Source: Cephalotus follicularis
Taxonomy: Eukaryota; Streptophyta; Magnoliopsida; Oxalidales; Cephalotaceae
NCBI GenBank assembly: GCA_001972305.1
Contig: BDDD01001953.1
Span: 69,005-133,004 of the forward strand
Direction of reading: 5' to 3'
DNA length: 64,000 nucleotides
Of the stretch, positions 36,754 through 48,618 are shown piece by piece; position 1 is the first letter of the stretch; each line of letters opens with the position of its first letter. A program made the position numbers and the translations under genes. The notes beneath the pieces are model-generated. The model was not told the origin of the DNA. It made no database searches and worked only from the letters and a program-made list of their open reading frames with translations.

Positions 36754-39700
36754 CTAATTTTCATCCCCTGAAGGGATGTCATGTACAATTAGAGGAGGCG
36801 GTGGAGGATCCTCGGATGTCGGTTCAAAATGAGGCATTGAAGGATCCTCGGTTCTTTGTTCAGTTGGAAGAGGTGGAGGATCCTCAGCCACAGGCTCAAG
36901 TAGGGGATCCTCGGTCATTGGCACAGGAGGGTCCATAGCCACGTGCTTAAGAGCTGAGTCCTCAGCAATAATGCGAGAAAGAGGGTCCACGTCCCAAGGT
37001 TCATGAGCGATCTCCCAAGCTGATCTGGTGAATGAAACCATCTCATGACCCTTGGGCAACCATTCAGGTTCCTGAGCATGACTTCGCTCCTCATCGTAGG
37101 CACAAAGAGCTTCTTCCTCAACTTCATCAACGCCATTAGGGAGGAAGTCGTACTCAACCGCCGAGGGACCACAAATGATGGAGTCCAACAGAAGTTTCGG
37201 GAGAAACTCAACCATGTTTCGGCAGGTATAGAACCCCCGACGAAAATGGGCCGAGGACTTCTTAAAGACCTCTTTGTTGAAATCTTCAGAGGCTTTATAG
37301 TTGTCCACGGCTTGGTCCAGAGCATCCTGGAATTCTGAGGATGCCTTGAAGTCTAGGACAACTCTCTCCACTGCAGCCTTTGTCCGAGCTTCCTCAAGTT
37401 CATGGAACTTCGCCAAACTTTCACTATAAGCATGTAGCTTGCCTTCGAGCTCAACGTTCTAGCGCATTGCAGCTATTTTGATCCTCCTCTCCCTTGTAGC
37501 TTCCTCAAGAGCCCGGTTCTTCTCGGCGATTATGGTCTCCTGGACCCCAAGCACTTCCTCTAATTGAGCACGGGCTATGTCCAATGATTTTTTAAGCTCG
37601 GCATTCTCATCCCTGAGCTGCTCATTTAAGCCGCTATCCTCCTCGGACCTCTTTATCAGAAGGTGGGCATCGACCATGGTCTGAAAATGAAATGAAAAGT
37701 TTAAAAGGAAACAAGAAGTTTATTCAAAGGAAAAAGTTGGGAAGAGCTTACTGACCCTTAAGCAATTTTGGAAGAGGTTAGTCCAGGTTTCGGTAACAGT
37801 CCATTTCTCCCTCACCATTAGCTCATGGGGAAAAATTCCCTCATTGTCGAGCTCAACGGCGACCCCGGGCGTCTTCAGGCAAACGCCAGATTTTCCAAGC
37901 GCTCTGAGGATCTCCCCCACTTGCCCGAGATCCTCAGAAGGACATGGGAGGTCGGGATCATAGGATAGCACCTCGGTAGTTTTAGCCTAAGATGCATCTA
38001 CCTCCTCTGTCCTCTGCCTTTTTGAAGGACGGGCAAGTTAAACATCAGCAAGCCTCTTGCTGAGTGGAATCTAGACCCTTGCCTCCCCAACCACCTTGGC
38101 CCTGGCCTCCGCGACCTCCTTGTCCCTGGCCTCCGCGACCTCCTTGTTTCTTGCCACCATGACCTCAGTATTCTCAGTCTCCTCAGCCCATGTCCCGGCC
38201 TCTTCAACCACGGTCGTATTCCTGGCCTCCTCAGACACAACCCGAGCCAGCTCCTCTACTCTGGCCTTGGAAGCAACTTGCTTGGCTGCCCTCTTCACTG
38301 CTGGAGATTTAGACTATTTCAAGGCCTCTTTCTTATTAAGGGCCTGTTGCCTCTGCTCCTCGGGATCAGCAGCCTGGGAATGTTCGCTACCAGCCCTTAC
38401 GAGGTCCATGGTTGAATCCTGAGGTGCCATCACTGCAGGGAATCACAAGAGAACGGTTAGAAATACATCAAAAGCAAAGAATGAAGGAAAGTTAAAAATA
38501 AAAATCAAAGGGAAAGCATGATATGGCTCTCTCCTTAGATAGAATCCGAGGATGCAGGATTATCTTGGGGATCCTATGTCACACCCGTTCCAACCCAGAT
38601 GGATGTGACCATCAAGTGGAAAGTTTCCTTTCGGAAATCTCCATGTGATATCTTAAAACATGTTTGAAAACTTCTTAAAAAAACCATATAATTAAAAATC
38701 ATATAAGTTGAACTTATCCAAAACTTGAATTTATTTTCTAACTCTTAAATTTTTACGAAAATCGTGCATGTAGTATCTGTTTATCAGACTATGCCCCCTG
38801 TAAAGAAAACGTAGTTTATAAAAACACACTCCCGAAAGAGGAATCAGCAGGTATAATTGGGCTCAGCCCTCAACAAACCACAGTTTAAACTAATAATCAT
38901 GTATGGGTTGTGCTCTGCCTCAACCATTTTATCAAAGCATGAAAAACATATATATAAGGCTCGGCCCTTTAAAACAAAACCATAAGAGAAAGCATTTATT
39001 TAAAAATATGAATAAATGTGAAATTTAAATGTTGATGTAGTGATGTTATGCATGTGTTGAAACCCTGGCCATGTGTTGAAACCCTGGTAGCATGCCTTGC
39101 CCTCGTGGTCTGTCATCTACTTAATCCGTCTTAGCAACTGCTCACCATAATCTGAAAAGAAAGACTGTGAGGGGGTAAGTCCAAATGACTAAGTGAGTTG
39201 GGACAAGTCATTCCTTGTTAGATCCATGAAGAATTGGATGTGCTGAATGAAAACGATATAGCAAAGATAAAGAATATATATAAAGCAATAAATAAAGTGA
39301 ATCAATTCATGAAAAGGATATTAACATAACTCAAATAAAAAGAAACTCATAACTCAAAAATGAAAGTGCACTGAACAAGCCTCAAAACTCAAACTGGTAC
39401 TCCACGAGTACAAAAGAATCACAATAAAAATCAGAGAGCATAAAACTATCTAAAATTTCAGATATGATCAACAATCATGAATCAAGAAATGTGCCCATGA
39501 AAATCATAAAAAAATAGGGGATGCTGGTATAACTATACTGTCATCATCATATCTCATATCTCTGCTATAACTGCTGTCTCTGCCATATCTAATGGCAATA
39601 CTGCTATGGTCTGCCATGGAATCATATCATCCTCCTCATGCACCGGTGCAAAATCTCATGTCTCTGCCATATCTCATGGCATTGCTATATCTCATATATC

Positions 39701-42700
39701 TGTCATATCTAAATGCAATACTACTCTGGCCATATCTAATGGCATCAGACTGGTAATATGGTCTATCAAGTGAGTAACGGAGCTTGGCTGCACTCACACT
39801 CAGCATACCATCATAGACAATAATAGTATGTCGTAGATCCAGGTATGAAATCAGGGGACAGTTCCCACATAACACCCCATCATAGACCAATGGGCATGCT
39901 AAGGAGAAGGGGCATCGAACGTACACCTCACCCCAGACCATTATTACAGTCACAGACAATTTAATACTCAGCATAAGAGTACAAAGTACGGTATCAACGA
40001 TACATAAGAAAAACATGAAGGTGACCTAGTCACCCAGAGTCTATCACATAACAATCAATAACAAGCTCAACATAAGACATGTGGGATTCAAATCCCGATC
40101 AAACCATCAATAACAAATACAAGGGTACATATAGAAACAAGAGTCTCAAAGACAATAAAAATAAAAGAAGGGAATGTCCCACTCACTGTATCAATACTAA
40201 TAACCCTCGTGGACTAGTCCCTCGATGCTCTGGATCAGCTACAAGATTTGCGTCTCACTGGATGCTGAAATATAGTTCGACTATCGGATTCCCCGTCATG
40301 GACTGGAAGCTCCACTATCATTGATCATATCCTTAACTCTACATGAATACACGTATGAGCTACTTTATTTATTAAGATGTCATGTCGAAGTGAAACTTTT
40401 CATATCATAATTAAACGATCTCAGTAGTCTGTCATTCAAAAATCGAGTGAAACCGACAAGCTGAGCTTTAGTCTCATTTGTAAAGTCATTGTTAAATGAG
40501 TTTTCCGAAAAAGCAAAGTTACCACCCTTTTTACCAGTTTTAAAGATCCAACGGAGTTAAAACTTTGGGAAAGGTGTTTGTTTCTACCCAAGAGTCTACC
40601 ACTGAATAATAATGTGAAACCGATGACCGGAGCTATGAGCTACTTTGAAAAACTAAGGTTTGAACTATTTTTCTGTAAAAACTACAAAAAATGAGACTTT
40701 TTGGTCAAAATCATATCTATTTGACACCAAACTTTCAGGAATGTGTTTAAACATATCTAGGAGCCTGCTGCTCAAAAATAAATTCAAACAGATAAGCAGA
40801 GCTATATGCTCCTTTGTAAAATCACCATTTCAAAACGATTTTAGCGTAACTTCGCACTTTTCGGTCCAAACCAAGTCTGTTTAGCACGTAACTTTACAGG
40901 TAATATTTTAACCTATCATAAGATCTACCATTAAAATTTTAAGTCAATCAGACCACTCTAAGTCCTAAAAGTGACTAAAACGCCATTTCGGCAACATGAT
41001 GGCTAAAGTTGCCGATATCAATCAATAACTCAATACAACCGTTCGCAGCACCAACCTACCATTTTTACATTAATACACCCCAATTCATACTTTTAAACCA
41101 TAGAAAACATCCACTTATTACACATACATGAAACCCGAACTTAGAGGAAAATGAGGAGATTAAACCATGCTTCATGCTTCTATTTATTATTATAATTTCA
41201 TTTTGATTCATTAACACCATCACTAATCACTACTCAACACACATACCATTCTTTCAAAACAAATCACCATTTTTTACACCCTTAATCACCTTAAAACCTT
41301 AGTCAAATATCAATTCTCATTCTCCTTATAAAATCTGAAATTTAAAGAGATGGAGAAGAGATTATATCATGCAATAAAACTTTCAATTCTTAGCATAATT
41401 ACATCCATAATGCACAAAAATCAACTCCTCCCATAACTCTCATAAAACCTGAAATTAAAGAAGAATAAAGGAGAGATTAAGCCATGATAACAACTTTAAT
41501 TCCCACACAATTTCATCCTTATAATATAATGAATTCATCCTTTCCATAACATCCATACAAAATCTGAATTTTAAAGAAGAGAAAGGTTGATAAATCATTA
41601 TACAAAATGCTTCAATTCTTATCAACTATCATCTAACATATAACCTCAATCCATTATCTTCCTCAAATCTGAAATTCAGGAGTTAATATACAACATACAA
41701 ACTGATTTTTGCAAGAATAGAGATAAACTTACTATATATTGGTAGATTGATGAAGGAAGAATCACTTCTATCTTGTTCCCCTTGAAGATTACTAGAAGAA
41801 GGTTGAAGGAAATGGAGAGAAGGTGTTGGCTTCGTATGGAGAATGGAGGTGCCATTTTATGGCTTCTCTTGTAAGCTTAGAACTTTGTAGAAAGTTGGAG
41901 AATGATGGAGAAAAATTGGGTCGGCTGATTAAGGAGAAGAATGAAACATTTTGGGCTTAATTCATGTACAAGTTCGGCTACAACATGGAGAAGTGAAGTT
42001 TGGTATCTGTTAGGCCGATTTTTACAACTCTTAGCATTATTTGGGCTTTAATAATATGTCTTATAATGCTAGGAACATTTGGGCCAAGAGAGAGATGGCT
42101 TGGGCTTAACTTGGTACAATCGAATCAAGGTTTAATAAGGTAGCTAGTCTATTTAAAAAAAATCCAGTAACTAAGCCCATTCCGAGCTCCAAATGAATTA
42201 ATCCATAACAAGCTAATGCATGTCCTAATAAATCACCAAAGTCATAAATTACTATACCAAGCATGTACATATTTAATATACAAACTTCAAAATATAACAC
42301 GGGGTGTTACATCCTGGCCCCTCCCTCTCTCAATCCCTAAGGGGATCTCCTCATTCAGATCCAGACTAGCCCTACTGCTCAGGGACATGCTTAGCCCAAG
42401 TCACTGCAAGCGATCCTCAAACACCACCACATCCACATCCTCAGGAGCAAGTACCAGAAGCTTTCTCAGGTCAGCCTTCTCAGCCGAGGTCAAAATTTTC
42501 CTCTGGTTGAGGCGCACTGTATCCAGGGTGTCACACCATGGGCAGGGGATAAAGCCGGGGAGATTCTTCACCATGAAATACGTCCCCCTCCAACTCTTGA
42601 CCGACTTGGTATTCTCGGCCAATAATCTGGTTTGTTTTGCATGGGATTTGAAGTAGAAGCCGCGCTTTTTTAGAGAGGCGTTCACGATGTGGAACTCCTT

Positions 42701-43167
42701 GAACAGCCCCACAGTGGCTGTCACCTCGGACTCCAAGCACCTTACTAGGAAACCGATGATGAATCCCCAGGATTGTGCCTAAAGCATCGAAGGGTGAATT
42801 TTATAATACCCAAGGATAGTCATGGCAAAGGGAGGCAGAGGGAGCCTCAGTCCATGTTATAGGGCATCCTGGAACACTACAAAGTAGCCGGGCTTGTTCT
42901 CTGTGGCCATTTGGGGATCGTTTGGAATTTCGACTTCCAGGTTGCCAGGGAGGGAATACTCTTTGACAAGCTCCCCCACCTTCCTCGGGCGAAACTTGCT
43001 TGGTTCAAAAGGGTCCCTAAAGACTTGAACCCCAGCCTCAGTCGAAGCAACGTCGGGAGCGCCGGCAATAGTGGCCTCCATTTCCACCTCGGCACCAAGG
43101 GGACGATGGGCCACGGTATGTCCTAGGGGTTTCTGATAAACCTCTTGGTTTGCTTGGTTCTAGCCAT
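36754..43167 (-). pseudogene. Antisense ORF of Tat element 1, split by solo LTR D
   Basis: A minus-strand gene lying between pol and the 3' LTR. N-terminal pieces are at 42857-43114 (PFEPSKFRPRKVGELVKEYS) and 42401-42870 (HGLRLPLPPFAM, then AQSWGFIIGF, then FHIVNASLKKRGFYFKSHAK). They match the plant 'putative gypsy type transposon' family known from antisense ORFs of Tat-like elements. Solo LTR D interrupts it at 38577-42311. The distal part has Ala/Glu/Val/Arg-rich repeats (38071-38298), coiled-coil-like helices (37459-37677: RDENAELKKSLDIARAQLEE) and a Pro/Glu-rich end (36754-37416, ending at 36754). Frameshifts and stops separate the pieces. A poly(A)-signal-like AT stretch follows at 36660-36750. 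Function is unknown. Confidence 0.75.
38577..42311 (-). mobile_element. Solo-LTR-like element D, 3.74 kb
   Basis: It begins TGTCACACCCGTTCC and ends CGGGGTGTTACA. The flanks are TCCTA (38572-38576) and TCCTG (42312-42316), a 5-bp duplication with one change. Its left 600 bp match the right end of B in reverse (CTCCCGAAAGAGGAATCAGC, TATCAGACTATGCCCC, GACTAAGTGAGTTGGGACAA). Internal repeats with CTGCCATATCTAATGGCA at 39560-39740 match the GATATGGCGG repeats of B at 19940-20050. The rest is AT-rich and non-coding, and it ends in a TTGGGC-rich part (41940-42120). It splits the antisense ORF of element 1 and is therefore younger than that insertion. Confidence 0.85.
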
Positions 43168-43173
43168 CATAAT

Positions 43174-43176
<3 letters not shown>

Positions 43177-43221
<45 letters not shown>
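43177..43221. repeat. (GA)22 microsatellite
   Basis: An uninterrupted AG run just upstream of the antisense ORF start, read as CT on the coding strand and so like a plant 5' leader pyrimidine tract. Confidence 0.95.
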
Positions 43222-43224
<3 letters not shown>

Positions 43225-43759
43225 AGTAGCCGAGGGGGACCTTGGATCACTCAAACGTAAAAAAGGGAACAGTCAAGAAAAAGTGAAGAAAATCAATGTA
43301 CCTGAGATTCTTGATGGTGAAAAAAATGAAGAAGAGATTGATTTTGAAGATTGGAAGAGCAGGGAATTATCAGTGAATTTAGGGTTTTAGAATGCAATAA
43401 GGCGTAAAGAGATCCCCATTAGGAGATGTAGGTATTTAAAGAACCTTGGACTACATACAAACCTTTAGATCCCTATTGATCTCAACGGTGGAGATCGCCA
43501 TGTCAAGTCAGGTGCGGGGAACGAAGAGCTTATGAGCGGGAACCGAAAAGACAGGCATGCAAAACCTCATAAACTTTGGCGCAATGATTATCATTAATTG
43601 AAGGGTTTTTTTGACTTTATTGCATCACATTAAATGCAGTAACTGGGCCGAAAAACCAGGCCCAATAAAGAACTTGGTCCATCACGTCCTCGGACAGTTA
43701 GCCCCGCTCAAAGCCATGCCACAAATGGTCTCTACCCTTTGGTAAGACCAAAGAATGGA

Positions 43760-43774
43760 GACCAGGGGGGCATA
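43760..43774 (+). other. Polypurine tract of Tat element 1
   Basis: GACCAGGGGGGCATA directly before the 3' LTR. The related GGAAAGTAGGGAGCATA precedes the LTR of element 2 at 17107. It is the priming site for plus-strand DNA synthesis. Confidence 0.8.
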
Positions 43775-44263
43775 TGACACGTTGAAAATTCTACTTAAAG
43801 AATAGTGTCACGTGTCCTCGGGTAGTGACTCCAGATGTTCACCAGAGCCACAGACACGTGGTCAGACGTTACCAACTCAAAGAATTGGGCCTAATGGCGT
43901 ATTGGCACCAAATCCGGTGGAGATTAGGGAAATGCCCGAGATCCTCAGCATTTCTTTAGGGGATACACATCAACTCCGAAATTCATGCTTAACGGTTATA
44001 ATCCAACCCTATAAATACAAGAATCAACGACTAAACACGGGTCAACCATTTTTACATACTAAAGCACATTAAATTCCTGTGCATTGCCTAACTTAAGCAT
44101 CGGAGTGTCCCTGGGAGAAAACCCTCATGGACCTTCATAGCGTTTACTCTACTTGTGCAGGGATAGTGATCAAACCATCTTCTCGGAGCATTCAAGCGTT
44201 TCTCTCAATAAATCAAAGTCCTCCACGTAGGATACTGTTGAGTAGAAGATTTATGTATCAACA
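43775..44263 (+). repeat. 3' LTR of Tat element 1
   Basis: Runs from TGACACGTTGAAAA to GTATCAACA, with the TATA box TATAAATA at 44010-44017. It is homologous to 29355-29849 throughout. Confidence 0.93.
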
Positions 44264-44626
44264 ATATATATATATAAGTGTCATCCTAATTACCGTACTT
44301 TGAATAATATTTTTCAAATCCAACCGATATTTTTGATAATCTATTTGTCTAGATTATGCATGCAAATTTTCAAATCAATTGAATATTTATAACTATTTCA
44401 TTTCTAAAAGGAAAGTTTAATCGTTCTATAATTTACTCATAAACAATAAAATATTTTCTTATTCAATATAATATATACAGATATCCAATTGACTTAAAAC
44501 TATGCATAAGTGGTCTATATTAATAGAATATCAAATCTACAGTTGGATTTGAAAAATACTATTCATAATTACGGTAATTAGGGTGATACAGTACTTAAGT
44601 TAAGGTACAGTATCACCCCATAAAAC

Positions 44627-44627
<1 letters not shown>

Positions 44628-44698
<71 letters not shown>
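44628..44698. repeat. (TA)n microsatellite
   Basis: About 70 bp of alternating TA, nearly uninterrupted. Length is likely unreliable in assembly. Confidence 0.95.
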
Positions 44699-44700
<2 letters not shown>

Positions 44701-44821
44701 GAAAGTTGTTATGAGCGCAACGCTCAGTTTTAAAACTGAGCGCTGCACCTAATAAATTAGCAAACACGCTATCCCTCTCTCTCTGAAAAACGCTCCCTCC
44801 TCCCTCCCTTCTCCCTCATCA

Positions 44822-44823
<2 letters not shown>

Positions 44824-44862
<39 letters not shown>
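44824..44862. repeat. (CT)n microsatellite
   Basis: About 19 CT units, preceded by TCCCTC-rich sequence typical of plant 5' untranslated leaders. Confidence 0.9.
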
Positions 44863-44865
<3 letters not shown>

Positions 44866-45288
44866 AAATGCTCCCTCTCTCAAAAATTTGTGGCTTTCAA
44901 CATATTGGTGCTCCCTCTCTCGCCCGATTGGCTTCTTTCTCTCCCACCCGACGTCACCCATCTCCCTCTCTTCCTATTTCGTCAATCTCCGACGCCAGCG
45001 CCCACAAAGAGAGGAGGAGGATCCGCCTCTCAACTCCCGAACTTATTGCTGCTGGTTCATGTAAAATATTCTCAATCAAGTGATATTTTTGCAAAATGGG
45101 AAAGTTGCGGTAGGCACCACTCTCAGTCTTAAAACTGAGAGCGGCGTCTAATAAATAAAAGAATGCTAAATCGAAAAAAAAAACACTCTCTCTTCTGATT
45201 GGCTTCTCTCTTTCCCACGCCGGCGTCACCCATGTAACTCTCTTCCGATTTCGTCAACATTCTTAATAGAGATTTATTTTTTTCCCAG

Positions 45289-45375
45289 GCTAGAACAACA
45301 CTAATACAAATTCTGGAACTTCATATTCAACGTCGTAAACAAGCAAGGGAGGATATTAAGAGGTTTGATTCTTGA
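45289..45375 (+). pseudogene. Exon-like fragment, 28 codons
   Basis: A good acceptor (TTTATTTTTTTCCCAG) precedes a 28-codon frame that ends in TGA at 45373-45375. The residues include LIQILELHIQRRKQAREDIK, rich in charged residues as in a helical C-terminus. AT-rich, 3' UTR-like sequence follows. I do not recognise the family. It may be a captured gene end or the remnant of a decayed gene. It is too short for a firm call. Confidence 0.35.
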
Positions 45376-47055
45376 AATTTAACTTTAATGTATGGAAACT
45401 GCTTGGAAATGATATCAATTTGCTTCCTGATTCAACGTCTGGTTTAATGGAGTTTTGGATTGAAAATGGAAATCTTGTATTATAACATATAATTTCTCAT
45501 TAATCTTTTATGGAATCTATGATACTATATATGATATGCAGTTGTTTCTTAGTGTCTGCTCTGGTTGGTGTTTAATATCTTGGGGTGCACTTGTCAATTT
45601 ATTCGATTGTATCTCTTTGAAGTAATGTGGTGCTGAAATGGATTTTTGTAGCCTTAGTACTTTCTTAGTGTCTGCGGTTTTGTTGTTTGTTTTCCGAATT
45701 GGGTTTGATTGCATTGTCATCGATTATCTGAGCTATGATTTTGAGGTTATAGTGTGCTTTTATGTTGCCATATGTTTAACTTGGCTGCCCACAAGATCAA
45801 AGCAAAAGTGATGATATAAGTCATCTTGGTGTGCTTTTATGTTGCCATATGTTTAACTTGGTGTGCTTTTTGTTGCCATATGTTGCTATGATTTTGAGGT
45901 TATGGTATAGTTAATTCTTGAAACAGTATAGTATTTTCAAATGATACGTGATAGAAGTCATCTGTTTTTGTAATTCGCATTGTTTGCCATTTCCCTAGGT
46001 ATGAGCATAATGTTTACTGTAGTGGCCATCTTAGTCTGGTTTTGTAATGCCCCAAATATATATGAATAAATAAATAAATATATATATATATTAAACAAAA
46101 ACAAAAAAAAACAAACGTCAGGCGCTTTATAGAAGCGCCAGGCGCTCTAAGAAGAAAGAGAAGACAAAGTATGGGAGAGAAAGCGAGAGAGAGTGGGAGA
46201 GATGGCGCTGGAGATAAGGAACGGCGTCGGGCAAAGCGACGACGGCCGGAGGACGTGTGGTGCTAGCCTCAAGCGACGGTAACTCTCTCTTCCTCCTTTC
46301 TCTTTTCTTCTTCTTCGCCAGACCGCCCCTGTCACTCACTGCCATGCGTTCCACAGACGATTTTGTCACGGGTGGGGGACGGTCTTCGTCTTAAGGAGAA
46401 GCTTTACTCCTTTTGGTGGCTGTTGAGGCGCCATTAGGTCAGAATCGGTCGGATTTAAGCTGCAGAGTTGACTCAGCGAACCCAACTCGTTGCCGCCTAT
46501 GACCGCACGTTTAGCACCGAGTCACGGCGAGTCTCAATCGCCAATTGACTGATTGAAGGATTTTAAGGTCGACTATGGCATTTTTGAGTGTTGACCGGAG
46601 TTGTGGATGTCCGGTGAGTCAACTCAGTGAGTTGACTCACTGTCGGCTGTGACTGCGCGATTCATGGCGAGTCGCGGTTATCAATGTGTAGATCGTAACG
46701 GAATGTGTGATTGTTATTGCAGCGATGCTGAAAGAGAAATATAGCTCTGCTAACACCAGATGGAGCTGTGATCGTGATCGCGAGTGAAGCTTAGAGGAGG
46801 AGGCAGCTAGTCGATTTCAGTGCAAGTCCTCCTGACTCGCAAGCTCAACTGTTAACAGGTAGGTATATATATGTTCCGATGGTACATGCTCTAGATGAAT
46901 ATAGACTTGATTACATTCGTATACGTCGATATGGGACGGTGGTATACGAATGGTAGATCACTAGAGTAGGTTTCACTGTTTTACTTGTATTCATGCATTC
47001 TAAATGGTTATATGGATTGATATGTGTACGTATTGTAATTGTATGGATGCATAAT

Positions 47056-47098
<43 letters not shown>

Positions 47099-47299
47099 GA
47101 GTATACGGATGGAAGTATATATTGCATATGGCATATGGTATAAGGGTTAGATATTGAATTGAGAGGAGATGGGTTCTTGCCTTCTCTCAATTCATGGGCT
47201 ATGGGATGAATCTTAAAAAGGGGCTTTGAATTGGTTTTGGACATGGTTTTCATTGAATTGCGAACTGTTTTACAAAACGATATTTCTTCCAAAACCGCC

Positions 47300-48495
47300 T
47301 GTTGACGATTTAGTCTCAATCCTTGTTTGATGATAACATATTTGCATTTGACAAGTCTACTTAATGTGCATGAAATTACAAGATCAATACCAAAGCCAAA
47401 ATACCATCTGCAGAAGAAGACATCGACTTTCAAGGAAAAACATCGACGTCCGTACAGAAAGACATCGACGCCTTCCAAGAAGACATCGACGCCTTTCATG
47501 CCAGAAGTTACAGGACAAATTCACATGAAGACATCGACTTCTAAAGGCAAAGACATCGACGTACGTACAGAAAGACATCGACTCTCAAAGAAATGACATC
47601 GACGTCTTTAGTGCAAGATCAAATTACAATGAAGACATCGTCCTTCCAGTAATGACATCGACGTCCGTACAAAAAGACATCGACGCCTTACACGAAGACA
47701 TCGACGCCTTTCATGCCAAAGTTACAGGACTTTTTTGAGCAATGACATCGACGCCTATCAGTAAAGACATCGACGTCCGTACTAAAGACATCGACGCCTT
47801 TCCATGAACATCGACACCTTTCTAGAGCAACCTGGATTTCCCAGAAAACACATTGACTCTCACAGAAGAAGTTGACGAGATGTTCAAAGTGTCAATACCT
47901 GGAGATTTCCCAGAAAAGACATCGACGCCTTTTAAAAAGACATCGACGTCTTTTTAAATAAACAAGACCCAGGAAACCAGGAACGGCTAGTACAAGCACT
48001 ACAACGGCTATCAGCCAAAAAGACATCGACGCCTTTTGAAAGAAGTCTACGTCTTTATACCAGCAGAGACAAAATTCAATAATTGCAACTATACATTTAT
48101 TAATCAAAGCTTCCACAAATCATGCAACGGCTACAAACTTTTTATGGCTATAAAAGGAAGACAAAAACCTCAGAGAACAAGAGGAGAAGAATATCAACAT
48201 AAAAAGATCAAGCAAAACAAACATACAAAAATCCAATCAAATTCAAAGAGCTTTCTATTCACATTTTAAGCTATTTTCTTGTTCTCACTGAATTGAGCAA
48301 TTATATCTTGTAATATCCAACCTGTGAGAGGTTTAGCTACAAACACTACACTTTATATCTTGATTGTAATAGGGGAGTGAACCCTAGTGAATTTGGGGAG
48401 TGAACCCAAAGAAAGTTGTAAGTGATTGAGGTCAATCACAAAGGTGTACCGAATAGCACCCGCAATTGTATTCGGAGAACTAGTGGAAACTCAAG
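47300..48495 (+). repeat. 5' LTR, lacking its last about 200 bp
   Basis: Matches 50611-51811. It contains the CATCGACG motif array at 47420-48060 and a TATA box TATAAAAG at 48149-48156. After 48495 the sequence departs from the other LTR, which I read as a deletion that also removed the primer-binding site. Confidence 0.85.
47420..48060. repeat. GACATCGACGYC motif array in 5' LTR
   Basis: About twenty copies of GACATCGACGCC / GACATCGACGTC / GACATCGACT in one direction, separated by 5-40 bp of unlike sequence. Repeated in the 3' LTR at 50725-51370. The open frames here (TSTP, KTS repeats) are translations of it. Confidence 0.92.
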
Positions 48496-48618
48496 ATTAG
48501 GTCGTAAATCACTCCCTGACTACTTCTCCATCTTCAAAAACTGTTTTCGTGTCGTCCAAATCATCCGTTTTTATCATTCTCTGTGTATTTCTCTTATGCA
48601 CACCATCTATTCGACAAA

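Larger units (their letters stand above)
29355..44263 (+). mobile_element. Tat-like Ty3/gypsy retrotransposon, element 1, full length with nested insertion
   Basis: Two LTRs (495 and 489 bp, TG..CA ends) flank a body with gag, protease, reverse transcriptase, RNase H, a second RNase H, integrase, a tandem-repeat spacer and a long antisense ORF. The target-site duplication is ATATA at 29350-29354 and 44264-44268, within a TA run. The body without solo LTR D is about 11.2 kb in total length. The second RNase H after the gypsy RNase H, the gag zinc-finger-like motif and the antisense ORF place it in the Tat lineage. All genes contain stops, so it is not autonomous. The LTRs differ by many substitutions and small indels, so it is not recent. 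Confidence 0.93.
44264..46042. other. AT-rich and simple-repeat spacer with gene-like debris
   Basis: It contains AT-rich sequence (44264-44620), a TA run (44628-44698) and a CT run (44824-44862). A duplicated block with CTCAGTTTTAAAACTGAG at 44725-44742 and CTCAGTCTTAAAACTGAG at 45122-45139 marks two diverged copies of about 400 bp. A possible terminal exon lies at 45289-45375. Short direct repeats of GTGCTTTTATGTTGCCATAT occur at 45753 and 45831. No complete gene was found. Confidence 0.55.

Noticed and set aside
37045-37338. Plus-strand ORF of 97 residues
   Set aside because: Shadow of the antisense ORF of Tat element 1 on the other strand.
43123-43167. Minus-strand frame reading MARTKQTKRFIRNP, like the first residues of histone H3
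   Set aside because: Only seven residues match, the frame stops after 14 codons, and the place is the start of the gypsy antisense ORF. Chance resemblance.
47327-47596. ORF of 89 residues with KTSTP repeats
   Set aside because: Inside the LTR, duplicated at 50549-50908, and made of the CATCGACG motif.
47420-48060. CRISPR-like array of repeated GACATCGACG words
   Set aside because: The repeats are about 10-12 bp with irregular spacing, lie inside an LTR, recur in both LTRs, and this is a plant genome with no cas genes.
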